Assembly (NCBI GenBank): GCA_028282485.1
Contig: JANQHU010000293.1
Span: forward strand, 1-20,236
Source: Bacillota bacterium
Lineage (GTDB): Bacteria > Bacillota > UBA4882 > UBA8346
DNA length: 20,236 bases
Reading direction: 5' to 3'
The position numbers and the translations under genes were made by a program. Below the pieces are notes generated by a model that ran no database searches, was not told the origin of the DNA, and was given only the letters and a program-made list of their open reading frames with translations. Below are positions 1 through 7,045 of this stretch, one piece after another (the stretch's first letter is position 1; each line of letters begins with the position of its first letter).

Positions 1-382
1 AGTTTTGGGCCGCGCCCACCTTACTCTCGGCTAAAGCCGCACAATTGGCATCATTATTTAAATAAACCGGTAAATTAATATATTGGGCTAATTCCGCGCA
101 TATGGGTACATGACGAAAATTGAGATTGTTAGCATAAACAATTTCTCCCTTTTCTAAATTAACAACTCCCGGGCTACCAATCCCAATTCCCCGGACTGTC
201 TCCAGACTCACGCCACTTTCCCTAATTATTTGCCAAACCAGATCGGCCATATCTTTAATAATCGCCGTAAAGTCGCGCTGGCGTAACGTAGGAATGCTTT
301 TTTGGTAAATTATTTTTCCGGTATCATCGACAATCCCCGCTGCGATCTTTGTGCCCCCTAGATCAACCCCCACATCATACAT
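1..382 (-). CDS. ROK-family sugar kinase (glucokinase-like), C-terminus cut by window edge
   Basis: The first 127 codons of a ROK-family protein are visible, starting at ATG 382 with an AAGGGG-type SD about 10 bases upstream. The family phosphorylates glucose or amino sugars with ATP in the cytoplasm; some members are repressors, but those carry an N-terminal helix-turn-helix, which is absent here. The N-terminus reads MYDVGVDLGGTK, with the phosphate-binding DLGGTK loop at residues 7–12. The sugar-site motif NNDANCAALAE lies at residues 109–119, with the expected catalytic Asp at 111. Family members are usually about 300–320 residues, so more than half is missing, including the zinc-binding cysteine cluster that would refine the call. 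It begins 23 bases after the TtcA-like gene and is probably the last visible gene of that operon. The substrate cannot be told from this part. Confidence 0.85.
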   Translation of the reverse strand, partial: MYDVGVDLGGTKIAAGIVDDTGKIIYQKSIPTLRQRDFTAIIKDMADLVWQIIRESGVSLETVRGIGIGSPGVVNLEKGEIVYANNLNFRHVPICAELAQYINLPVYLNNDANCAALAESKVGAAQN

Positions 383-405
383 CCGCACTCGCCCCTTAAT
401 TTAAT

Positions 406-1194
406 TTATTGATCTTTGCCCAGATTGCGCCGCCGTTTTTCTTCCTGAGTTAACTCCGCCGGCCACAGCTCCTGGGGACGTCCTTCCCGCATGGCCGCAG
501 CTAAATTAGTAAAAATCCCTTTATGCTGCCGCGAAAGTTTCCTGATATATTCTTTCATCTCCGCGCGTTTCGTCAGGCCGTCCACCGGGCACACCTTGCC
601 TATCGGTTGATAGTCAATAAAATGTGCCGCTTTTTTTAATTCTGATTCCCGAAAATAAACTAATGGCCGAATTACCCGCAAGCCAGTTCGGTCCAGAAGC
701 GTATTAGGTAAGAAAGTTTTGATCTGACCGGAATAAATAATACTCATTAAAAAGGTTTCCACCGCATCGTCATGATGATGGGCTAAAGCTATTTTCTGAA
801 ACCCCTTTTCTTTAGCAAAGCGATTCATCGTGCCCCGCCGCAAGAAGGAACAGGTAGCGCAAGGTCCTTCCGGATTATCGGCACTAAAAGCCGCTTTCGC
901 AATTTCCGTCTTCATGGTAAAGAGCTTGATTCCCAAAGAATTAGCAAACCTTTCTAAAGGCTCCGGATCCAAAGGAGTAAAAAACCCTAAATCCAAGGTT
1001 AAAGCGGCTAATTCAAAATCAATGACCTGATGCTCTTGCAAAATTGATAAAGCATACAATAAGAAAGCACTATCTTTTCCTCCGGAAAAACCGACTAACA
1101 CCCGATCTCCAGGCTCAATTAACTCAAATTCTCGAATCGCCCGCAGTATTTTGCGCGTATAGGTTCGGGGTAAACTGCGTCTCTTTTTTTCCAT
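406..1194 (-). CDS. ttcA: TtcA-like PP-loop tRNA 2-thiocytidine synthetase
   Basis: TtcA uses ATP and a [4Fe-4S] cluster to thiolate cytidine 32 of certain tRNAs. Counting from the TTG at 1203, the PP-loop SGGKDS is at residues 40–45 and the cluster ligands CATC and CPVDG give Cys115, Cys118 and Cys205, which fits the three-cysteine pattern of TtcA. LRRG directly after the second cysteine and HHHDDAVET are further family motifs. At about 262 residues it is close to family size, if slightly short. I prefer the ATG at 1194, with AGGAG 11 bases upstream; the TTG at 1203 lies only 2 bases from that SD. It follows ktrA by about 35 bases on the same strand, so is probably cotranscribed with it. A related PP-loop thiolase of different specificity is possible, but the cysteine pattern favours TtcA. 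Confidence 0.82.
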   Translation of the reverse strand: MEKKRRSLPRTYTRKILRAIREFELIEPGDRVLVGFSGGKDSAFLLYALSILQEHQVIDFELAALTLDLGFFTPLDPEPLERFANSLGIKLFTMKTEIAKAAFSADNPEGPCATCSFLRRGTMNRFAKEKGFQKIALAHHHDDAVETFLMSIIYSGQIKTFLPNTLLDRTGLRVIRPLVYFRESELKKAAHFIDYQPIGKVCPVDGLTKRAEMKEYIRKLSRQHKGIFTNLAAAMREGRPQELWPAELTQEEKRRRNLGKDQ

Positions 1195-1229
1195 TTTTTC
1201 CAAAGCTCCTTCTAAAATTGGATTATGGG

Positions 1230-1895
1230 CTATTCATACTCCTGTTCAAATTTTTTCAAGGCCACCTTCTCACCGGCCAATACTAAAATATCTCCCATTA
1301 ATACTTTATCGTCCGGACCCGGGGAAAAAATAACTTCTCCGGAAATTCTTTTAATTAAAATTATATTGACATTATACTTAGAACGAAGGCTTAAAGCAAT
1401 CAACGCTTTGCCATACATTTCTTTAGTAGCCAATACTTCGGCAATTTGAAAGCCTTGGGGTAATTCAATATAATCTAACAAATGGGGAGCCACTAGATTT
1501 TGGGCCATTCGTTTCCCCATCTCCCGCTCCGGATAAACTACTCGATCTGCCCCTACCTTTTCTAAAACTCTTCCTTGCAATTTGTTTAAGGCTTTGACCA
1601 CCACATGAGGCACTCCTTGCTCCTTCAAAAGTAAGGTGGTCATAATGTTACCCTGAATATTTTCTCTGCCAATTGCGACAATTACCACATCAAAATTTTT
1701 AATTCCAATACTTTTTAAAACATGGGCATCAGTGGTATCTGCTAATAATGTATGGGTAACCTCTTCCGAAACATACTTCAACCGCTCCTCACGAATATCA
1801 ATTGCCAAAACTTCCTGCCCCAGCTTCCAGAGAGAACGGGCCACGCTAGTACCAAATCTCCCTAAACCGATTACTGCGTATTGTTTTACTGCCAT
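1230..1895 (-). CDS. ktrA: KtrA/TrkA-type potassium channel regulatory subunit (RCK domains)
   Basis: This is the 221-residue cytoplasmic gating ring subunit of a KtrAB potassium uptake channel; it binds nucleotides and controls the membrane subunit encoded just upstream. An RCK_N Rossmann domain covers roughly residues 1–125, with GLGRFG at 10–15 and the acidic residue ending the second strand at Asp33. An RCK_C domain fills about residues 135–221, the site where KtrA proteins bind cyclic di-AMP. Size matches KtrA rather than the double-length TrkA of enterobacteria. The start ATG 1895 has GAGGTGA 8 bases upstream. It follows ktrB by 43 bases, in the order expected for a ktrBA operon. Confidence 0.92.
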   Translation of the reverse strand: MAVKQYAVIGLGRFGTSVARSLWKLGQEVLAIDIREERLKYVSEEVTHTLLADTTDAHVLKSIGIKNFDVVIVAIGRENIQGNIMTTLLLKEQGVPHVVVKALNKLQGRVLEKVGADRVVYPEREMGKRMAQNLVAPHLLDYIELPQGFQIAEVLATKEMYGKALIALSLRSKYNVNIILIKRISGEVIFSPGPDDKVLMGDILVLAGEKVALKKFEQEYE

Positions 1896-1938
1896 CTACT
1901 CTTTCACCTCTATCTTACTTAATTAAATCAATAGTTAA

Positions 1939-3321
1939 CTAACCAATCATAATCCGTTCCTCGATATAACGCACCGAGTTTTTTCTTTCTTTTTTAGAAA
2001 GAGCCACCATGATCGTTACCGGGCCAACTCGGCCAATAAACATGGTAATGATTATTAACAACTCGGAGAATCCTGTTAGGGAAGTGGTGATCCCCGTGGA
2101 AAGACCAATCGTTCCAAAGGCCGACATTACTTCAAAAAACAACCGAATAAAATCCTGCTTTTCAATCAAAGAAAGCATCAGCGTTACCACACTAATCCAG
2201 GCTAAAGAGACACTCATAATGGTAATCGCTTTATAAATAATATCCTTGGGTATTCTTTTGCGAAACAGCTCCACATCCTGATGCCCCTTAATCGCAGCGC
2301 TAACCGTTGCGGCTATAACGCCAAAAGTAGTGGTCTTAATCCCGCCTCCGGTAGAGCTGGGGGAAGCCCCAACAAACATTAAAAGAATCATAATAAACCA
2401 GGTACCCATATGCAAATTACCAATTTCCAACGAACTAAAGCCAGCCGTGCGAGTCATAATCGACTGAAAAAAGGACGCAATAATTTTTCCGGGTAAACTA
2501 AGATATTGCAAAGTAGCTCCATTTTTCGCTTCAAAAATAAATACCAGCACTGCTCCAGTAACAATTAAAAAAATAGTCGTTAACAATACTAACTTCGTAT
2601 GCAACGAGAGCCTTCGCTTTTGCAAAAAATTTAATAATTCGACAATTACCGGGAATCCCAGCCCCCCTAAGACCACCAACCCGCCAATGGTTAAACAGAC
2701 CGTCCAATCTTCCACATAATGAGTCATTCCCGTAAAGGCCCCAAAAACTTGACCAAAGAGATCAAAACCAGCATTACAAAAAGCCGAAATAGCATGAAAA
2801 AAACCAAATGCAAATGCTTTTTCCACCGGAAAATCCGTCAAAAAACGCAAGCTTAAAATTAAGCCCCCTAATAATTCTACTATTAAGGTCACCAGAATAA
2901 CTTTACGAATCAAGCGTACTACTCCCGAAAGGGTGGTTTGATTTAAGGACTCTTGAATCAAAATGCGCTCTTTTAAACCAATCTTTTTACCTAAAAACAT
3001 GGCAAGGAGCGTGGACATGGTCATAAACCCCAGACCACCAATTTGAATTAAGCAGAGAATTACCGTCTGACCAAAATTACTAAAAAAACTACCCGTATCC
3101 ACCACCACTAATCCAGTTACACAAACCGCGGAAGTAGCCGTAAAAAGAGCATCTAAAAACTTGAGAGGCTCCCCCGTTTGGGAGCTTACCGGTAAGGTTA
3201 ATAAAAAAGTACCTAAAACAATAATTCCGGCGAATCCCAAGGCTAAAATCCGCGAAGGAGCTAATCTTTTTAAAATTTTTATTACCAGGCTAACCCACTC
3301 CTTCTTTGAGTGAAAAACCAT
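1939..3321 (-). CDS. ktrB: KtrB/TrkH-family potassium channel membrane subunit
   Basis: The pore-forming subunit of the Ktr potassium uptake system: 460 residues, very hydrophobic, with four pore repeats. The four selectivity-filter segments are visible as VTGL (residues 68–71), CNAGF (182–186), TAGF (292–295) and TIGLSTG (404–410), each with the essential glycine. The stretch IGGLGFMTMSTLL and the C-terminal RVGPVTIMVAL region resemble Bacillus KtrB closely. The ATG at 3321 has only a weak SD. A stronger AAGGAG lies inside the frame 9 bases before a CTG codon (residue 12), so the true start may be a few residues further in. It follows a terminator after mreB/mbl and begins the ktrB–ktrA–ttcA–ROK group. 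Confidence 0.93.
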   Translation of the reverse strand: MVFHSKKEWVSLVIKILKRLAPSRILALGFAGIIVLGTFLLTLPVSSQTGEPLKFLDALFTATSAVCVTGLVVVDTGSFFSNFGQTVILCLIQIGGLGFMTMSTLLAMFLGKKIGLKERILIQESLNQTTLSGVVRLIRKVILVTLIVELLGGLILSLRFLTDFPVEKAFAFGFFHAISAFCNAGFDLFGQVFGAFTGMTHYVEDWTVCLTIGGLVVLGGLGFPVIVELLNFLQKRRLSLHTKLVLLTTIFLIVTGAVLVFIFEAKNGATLQYLSLPGKIIASFFQSIMTRTAGFSSLEIGNLHMGTWFIMILLMFVGASPSSTGGGIKTTTFGVIAATVSAAIKGHQDVELFRKRIPKDIIYKAITIMSVSLAWISVVTLMLSLIEKQDFIRLFFEVMSAFGTIGLSTGITTSLTGFSELLIIITMFIGRVGPVTIMVALSKKERKNSVRYIEERIMIG

Positions 3322-3384
3322 TCCACTAAAATCATAATTACTATTTTATCAAAAATATTATCTTTTAGAAATATCTTTTACAAA

Positions 3385-3415
3385 TAAAAAAAGACAGATA
3401 TTAAACCTGCCTTCA
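3385..3415 (-). terminator. Intrinsic terminator after mreB/mbl
   Basis: Read on the minus strand, AAGGCAG (3407–3413) and CTGTCTT (3391–3397) form a 7-bp stem with one G·U pair and a 9-base loop, followed directly by a T run. It lies 20–50 bases past the mreB/mbl stop codon and separates the sporulation cluster from ktrB. Confidence 0.65.
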
Positions 3416-3434
3416 AAATTCTTTGCTTATTTTC

Positions 3435-4469
3435 TTAGATCGAGCGGCTTCCCACTACAAAACTACTGCGTATACTACTTAAGGATTCATTTTCCAAAAT
3501 CTTACCCGTGCCTAAGGCTACGCAAGAAAGGGGATCTTCCGCTAAATGAACCGGGATTCCGGTTTCTTCAGCCAAGAGTTTGCCGAGGCCGGAAAGCAAA
3601 GCTCCTCCTCCAGTCATGACAATTCCCTTATCCACAATATCCGCTGCTAATTCCGGAGGCGTCTTCTCTAAAACAGATTTTACGCCTTCGACAATAGCTA
3701 CCACCGATTCGCTTAAAGCCTGGAAAGCATCGGAAGTACCAATATTTAAAGTACGCGGTAATCCCGTTACCAAATCCCGGCCTCGAATCTCGATAAACTT
3801 TTCTTGTCCCTCAGGATAGGCCGAACCAATCTTAATTTTAACTTCTTCAGAGGTTCGCTCTCCCACCATCATATTGTACATTTTTTTTATGTAACGGATG
3901 ATCGCATCATCAAACTTGTCCCCGCCAACTCGAAGTGAATCGCTAACCACAATACCGCCTAGGGAGATAATGGCAATATCCGTAGTTCCGCCCCCAATAT
4001 CGACAACCATATTGCCACTAGCCTCAGTAATATTTAAGCCGGCGCCGATTGCTGCCGCCATTGGTTCTTCTACTAAAGAGGTTTTTTTCGCTCCTGCTTC
4101 CATCGCCGCTTCTAACACGGCTCTTTTTTCGACACTAGTAACACCCGCCGGAACACAAACTACTATCTGGGGCTTAAAGACTCTTGGTTTGGGACAGACC
4201 TTATCAATAAAATGTTGCAGCATCGCCGCCGTCACATCATAATCAGCGATCACTCCGTCTTTTAAAGGACGAATGGCATGTATTCCCCCCGGAGTCCTCC
4301 CTAACATGCACCGAGCTTCTTCACCGACAGCTAAAATTTTATTAGTGCCTTTTTCTAAAGCTACTACCGACGGCTCACGAATAATAATTCCTTTACTTTT
4401 AACATAAACCAAGACACTAGCTGTCCCCAAATCTATGCCAATATCGGTAACGAAATTTCCTAAAACCAC
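3435..4469 (-). CDS. mbl: MreB/Mbl actin-like shape protein
   Basis: An actin-like ATPase that polymerises under the membrane and guides side-wall synthesis. The position directly after spoIIID matches the Bacillus spoIIID–mbl arrangement, so Mbl is the likely ortholog; mreB is the alternative name. Motifs, numbered from the proposed start, are DLGTAS (13–18, phosphate 1), LVEEP (132–136), DIGGGTTD (157–164, phosphate 2) and MTGGGALL (285–292, adenosine). Length is 344 residues, normal for the family. I place the start at GTG 4469, with AAGGGG 8 bases upstream. The longer frame from TTG 4487 would put that SD inside the coding sequence and add residues without family counterparts. It is 24 bases past the spoIIID stop and probably cotranscribed with it. 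Confidence 0.93.
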   Translation of the reverse strand: MVLGNFVTDIGIDLGTASVLVYVKSKGIIIREPSVVALEKGTNKILAVGEEARCMLGRTPGGIHAIRPLKDGVIADYDVTAAMLQHFIDKVCPKPRVFKPQIVVCVPAGVTSVEKRAVLEAAMEAGAKKTSLVEEPMAAAIGAGLNITEASGNMVVDIGGGTTDIAIISLGGIVVSDSLRVGGDKFDDAIIRYIKKMYNMMVGERTSEEVKIKIGSAYPEGQEKFIEIRGRDLVTGLPRTLNIGTSDAFQALSESVVAIVEGVKSVLEKTPPELAADIVDKGIVMTGGGALLSGLGKLLAEETGIPVHLAEDPLSCVALGTGKILENESLSSIRSSFVVGSRSI

Positions 4470-4493
4470 CGCTTTTGCCCCTTCCAAAATATT

Positions 4494-4799
4494 TCATTTC
4501 AGTATTTCTACACTTTCTTGGCACATCCTTCTTTTTTTATAAGGCATTTCCATCCGAACTTGATATTTTTTCTTAGTAGCCTCCCCACCGCGAATATGCC
4601 TTTCCGCTTTATTTAATTCCAAAATTTGTTTTACTTCATTGGCCAGATCTCGATTAATGCCTGGTAGTCTTTCGGTAACATCTTTATGGACGGTACTCTT
4701 ACTCACTCCAAAATACTTGGCTGTCTGCCTCACAGTGGCTCTATTTTCGGCAATATAATTACTCAAATCCATGACTCGCTTTTGAATATAATCCTTCAC
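4494..4799 (-). CDS. spoIIID: Sporulation transcriptional regulator SpoIIID
   Basis: SpoIIID is a small DNA-binding protein made in the mother cell after engulfment starts; it activates and represses many sigma-E genes and helps switch on sigma-K. The protein matches Bacillus SpoIIID almost throughout residues 1–80: MKDYI start, helix-turn-helix at about 23–42 (VRQTAKYFGVSKSTVHKD), TERLPGINRDLANEVKQIL at 42–60 and the basic RHIRGGEATKKKY segment at 67–79, which contacts DNA in the known protein. At 101 residues it is slightly longer than the usual 80–93; the last ~18 residues are not recognisable. The start is GTG 4799 with GGAGG 7 bases upstream. That SD sits in the 3' arm of a strong inverted repeat (4802–4845). 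Confidence 0.96.
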   Translation of the reverse strand: MKDYIQKRVMDLSNYIAENRATVRQTAKYFGVSKSTVHKDVTERLPGINRDLANEVKQILELNKAERHIRGGEATKKKYQVRMEMPYKKRRMCQESVEILK

Positions 4800-4801
4800 T
4801 C

Positions 4802-4845
4802 CCTACCCTCCAATAGTTTTTAGTTATATATATTGCGAGGGTAGG
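4802..4845 (-). promoter_or_regulatory. Hairpin covering the spoIIID ribosome binding site
   Basis: On the minus strand the 5' arm CCTACCCTCGCAATA (4845–4831) pairs with TATTGGAGGGTAGG (4815–4802). This gives 14 base pairs broken only by one bulged G, with a 15-base AT-rich loop. The 3' arm contains the entire SD of spoIIID (GGAGGG, 4811–4806). No T run follows, so it is not an intrinsic terminator. In RNA carrying both arms the SD would be hidden. Confidence 0.8.
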
Positions 4846-4855
4846 ATGAATATGT
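4827..4855 (-). promoter_or_regulatory. Possible sigma-E-like promoter of spoIIID
   Basis: The minus strand shows ACATATT (4855–4849), a good match to the sigma-E -35 element, then 14 bases, then AATATATA (4834–4827), a 5-of-8 match to the -10 consensus CATACAAT. Transcription would start near 4820, inside the loop of the hairpin and past its 5' arm. The -10 match is modest, so the call rests partly on the known sigma-E control of spoIIID. Confidence 0.4.
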
Positions 4856-4884
4856 GGGCTTTACAATGAGTATTTTTGATTATC

Positions 4885-5562
4885 TTAATTAAAAAAGCGC
4901 CGGGGATCTTGCGGTTGGTTTTGATGGGTAATTTTCAAACGTAAACACGGCTGGAGACTACTCTCTTTGGCAATACTCACTGCTCCTAAAACCGCTCCTT
5001 TTTTGATTTCGAGCCCCTCGGTTACTTTTAAATCATCCAAATTACCATAATAACTCTTCCAGCCGGCCCCATGATCCAAACCGACCGTAAAGTTTAGATC
5101 AGCTTCCTTCTCAATCAAAATAACCTTTCCGGAGGCCATACTCACTATTTTTCTATCTTTTGGTACTGAAATCTCAATCTCAGGATTAAAACGCCAGACT
5201 CCCTCCTGTAAAACCCATTCATAACCACCTTGGATTTCACCCTGAGCCGGAGCAATTAACTCCGCTACAGAAAAAGTATTTTGCGGCCTTTTTGTTTTAT
5301 TTTTCAATTCATAGGAGAGCTGTTTTTTTAAGAAAGACAACTCTTTTTGCATTTTTTGCAACGCCACTGCATCCACTTGTTTTTTCCCTAACCCGGGGAG
5401 GATTCTCTTCATAAATTGATCAGCTTGAAACGGCCCCCAAAAATAAAAGCCCACGCTAATGGAAAGCAGATAAATAAGACAAAATTTAAAAGAAAAATAG
5501 GGCTTTAACCTTTGCAACCATTTTTTATTTTGAAAATAAATTTTCCATTTTTTACTAAACAT
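4885..5562 (-). CDS. spoIIQ: SpoIIQ-like forespore protein, degenerate LytM/M23 domain
   Basis: SpoIIQ sits in the forespore membrane and binds the mother-cell protein SpoIIIAH to form the channel or ratchet needed for engulfment and late sigma-G activity. The 225-residue protein has a basic N-terminus, one membrane segment (about 24–43), a coiled-coil-like stretch (62–90) and a LytM/M23 domain (103–224). None of the metal ligands is recognisable: the region matching the first motif reads FNPEIEI instead of HxGxD, and the final HxH is CLRLK. It should therefore be structural rather than a peptidase. ATG 5562 has GAGGTGAT 7 bases upstream; the longer frame from GTG 5574 overlaps this SD. The position between spoIID and spoIIID supports the name over a generic M23 protein. 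Confidence 0.85.
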   Translation of the reverse strand: MFSKKWKIYFQNKKWLQRLKPYFSFKFCLIYLLSISVGFYFWGPFQADQFMKRILPGLGKKQVDAVALQKMQKELSFLKKQLSYELKNKTKRPQNTFSVAELIAPAQGEIQGGYEWVLQEGVWRFNPEIEISVPKDRKIVSMASGKVILIEKEADLNFTVGLDHGAGWKSYYGNLDDLKVTEGLEIKKGAVLGAVSIAKESSLQPCLRLKITHQNQPQDPRRFFN

Positions 5563-5566
5563 TTTT

Positions 5567-5598
5567 AATATCACCTCATCTATAGTAGTGGTGATATT
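5567..5598 (-). promoter_or_regulatory. Hairpin covering the spoIIQ ribosome binding site
   Basis: On the minus strand AATATCACC (5598–5590) and GGTGATATT (5575–5567) form a perfect 9-bp inverted repeat with a 14-base loop. The 3' arm includes most of the spoIIQ SD (GAGGTGAT). No T run follows. The arm sequences are unrelated to those before spoIIID, but the geometry is the same. A DNA operator with this symmetry is an alternative reading. Confidence 0.7.
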
Positions 5599-5623
5599 TT
5601 TTCCAAAAAAAAACTTTATATCC
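5595..5623 (-). promoter_or_regulatory. Possible sigma-F-like promoter of spoIIQ
   Basis: The minus strand has GGATA (5623–5619), 14 bases including nine T, then GGAAAAAATA (5604–5595). The latter fully fits the sigma-F -10 pattern GGnnAnAnTR. The -35 differs at one position from GYATA and the spacing is one base short of the usual 15. The expected start is near 5588, just past the 5' arm of the hairpin. spoIIQ is sigma-F dependent in Bacillus. Confidence 0.4.
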
Positions 5624-5650
5624 TTAAAATAAATTACTTTCTTGAAAAAT

Positions 5651-6598
5651 CTAATATTTTATTTGCCGGAATTCAATACCGCGATAATAATGCTTTAGAA
5701 TTTGACGATAATTATAACCTTTTTGGGCCATACCATCAGCCCCGTACTGACACATCCCCACCCCGTGGCCATAACCAATGGTAGTAAAACAAATTCCCTT
5801 TTTGCTAATCCGCCAAGTTATGCAAGTGGAATTCAACTTTAATAACCGCCGAAAATCACTTCCTTTCATGCGTTTCTGGCCCACTAATAAGGTGTTTATC
5901 CTGCCCCGAGGTTCTTTATTTAAAACTTTTAGAGAAGTTAATTCTTTAGGGCTCATCTGCAAATTTCGAGCTAATTCATTCCAAGTAAAAAACTTATCTT
6001 CTTTAAAACGCGGTGAATGGGTGTCAAAGCCACAACTCTGTTTGGCGAGATAAGGCAAGTCGTTTTTCCAGAGCTTCACTGCAGCCAGAGTTCCCACCCC
6101 GCAAGTAGAATGAAAAACTGCATCAATTGGTTTATTTTGATAAGTGATTACAATTCCATAGGTTTTAAAAACTGCTTTTTTAATTAAGGAGTAATACTTT
6201 TGGTACTTCTCTTGACCCCATTTACGGATCATTCCCTTTTGAGAAATCCAGGCTTGACTATCAGCCGGATCGTCCGTAAAATCAACTTGGGAATTATGTT
6301 TACTCCCCCGGCCGCCATAGCGTTTTAATCTTTTAACGGCAATGGTGCGCGAAGCTACTGCTTGAGCTTTAAGAGCCTCCAATTCAAACTCAGCCGGCAT
6401 CTCTGCGGCAACAACCCCAATCAAATATGTTTCTAAATCAGTTTGGTATATTTTCTTTTCAATTTGACTCAAAACTTTAATTGGTATGGAGCGAAAGGTT
6501 ATTTTCTCGATTGATTTTTTTTTAAAAAAAATAATTGATATAATCAAAAACAACAAAAATAAAGAAAAATAAAAAATAATTTTACTAAATCGCACCAT
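5651..6598 (-). CDS. spoIID: Stage II sporulation protein D, peptidoglycan lytic transglycosylase
   Basis: SpoIID is a mother-cell membrane enzyme that cuts glycan strands with SpoIIP and SpoIIM during engulfment. The 315-residue protein has one N-terminal membrane segment (about 7–25), then the SpoIID/LytB domain. The catalytic glutamate is Glu66 in AAEMP, followed by EALKAQAVASRT. Later family motifs are HSTCGVGT, which contains zinc-binding-site residues, and the C-terminal GYGHGVGMCQYGADGMA. I prefer ATG 6598, with GGAGG 5 bases upstream; the longer frame from ATG 6610 would include that SD. It is the first gene of the minus-strand sporulation run. I found no convincing promoter in the AT-rich upstream DNA. 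Only 88 bases and no terminator lie before spoIIQ. Confidence 0.95.
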   Translation of the reverse strand: MVRFSKIIFYFSLFLLFLIISIIFFKKKSIEKITFRSIPIKVLSQIEKKIYQTDLETYLIGVVAAEMPAEFELEALKAQAVASRTIAVKRLKRYGGRGSKHNSQVDFTDDPADSQAWISQKGMIRKWGQEKYQKYYSLIKKAVFKTYGIVITYQNKPIDAVFHSTCGVGTLAAVKLWKNDLPYLAKQSCGFDTHSPRFKEDKFFTWNELARNLQMSPKELTSLKVLNKEPRGRINTLLVGQKRMKGSDFRRLLKLNSTCITWRISKKGICFTTIGYGHGVGMCQYGADGMAQKGYNYRQILKHYYRGIEFRQIKY

Positions 6599-6771
6599 AA
6601 TCTCCTCCATTACTAAGGGAATAAAATAATTTTTTTGCTACGTATTTTATTATCGAATATTAGCTAACAAAAAAATTTATGATCAAAGAGCTAGAATAAT
6701 GCTAAATAAAAAAAAAAAGTTACCGATAATAAAACCAGCTTGTTTCAAATAAATAAATGGAGAAATTTAAC

Positions 6772-6912
6772 ATGAAAAAAGCGTCTCAAGATCAACAAAT
6801 CTCCGAACTACTGGCTAACATTCTTTGTGGAAATTATGTGCGAAAAAAAATTAATTTAAATAATTTTCGAAAGAAGACCTCCTCCGCCCAAAATATTAAC
6901 TCTAAAAAGTAA
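6772..6912 (+). CDS. Possible small protein of 46 residues, unrecognised
   Basis: The divergent region between spoIID and asd contains a short frame from ATG 6772 to TAA 6910–6912. GGAG lies 9 bases before the ATG; an alternative in-frame ATG is at 6757 (51 residues). The product is basic, begins MKKASQDQQISELLANILCG and ends in a Lys/Asn/Ser-rich tail, with no membrane segment or motif that I know. Codon choice is AT-rich. Neighbouring sporulation genes make a small spore protein imaginable, but it lacks small acid-soluble protein signatures. It may be a chance frame. Confidence 0.38.
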   Translation: MKKASQDQQISELLANILCGNYVRKKINLNNFRKKTSSAQNINSKK

Positions 6913-6963
6913 GCAGTCTCAAAAATTCTTGCACTATTATAGGGCTTATGTTACTATAAATAC

Positions 6964-6984
6964 TATGGTTTATGGTTTATAGTT
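6964..6984. repeat. Three tandem 7-mers in the asd leader region
   Basis: TATGGTT, TATGGTT and TATAGTT stand head to tail about 60 bases upstream of asd. The rest of the 6913–7045 stretch is AT-rich, with no clear promoter, riboswitch or terminator. A weak TTGCAC (about 6930) to TACTAT pairing with 17 bases between could be the asd promoter but is not strong enough to list separately. Confidence 0.4.
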
Positions 6985-7045
6985 TATTTTTCATTTGAAT
7001 TTTCATATTTTAATTTTAAAGTTAATTATAAATGGAGGTTTTTTT

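Noticed and set aside
3322..3384. Sigma-A promoter for ktrB (TTGTAA-N17-TAATAT)
   Set aside because: Both hexamers match weakly in AT-rich DNA; it may be real but cannot be supported by eye.
3898..4242. Plus-strand 114-codon frame opposite mreB/mbl
   Set aside because: It is an antisense shadow of a highly conserved gene: repetitive Ser/Thr/Pro composition, no SD, no family resemblance.
5605..5613. Nine-T run before spoIIQ as a terminator for spoIID
   Set aside because: No GC-rich stem precedes it; it fits better as the spacer of the sigma-F-like promoter.
6913..7045. Riboswitch or T-box in the asd leader
   Set aside because: The region is AT-rich with three 7-base repeats but lacks lysine-riboswitch or T-box motifs and any terminator before the gene.
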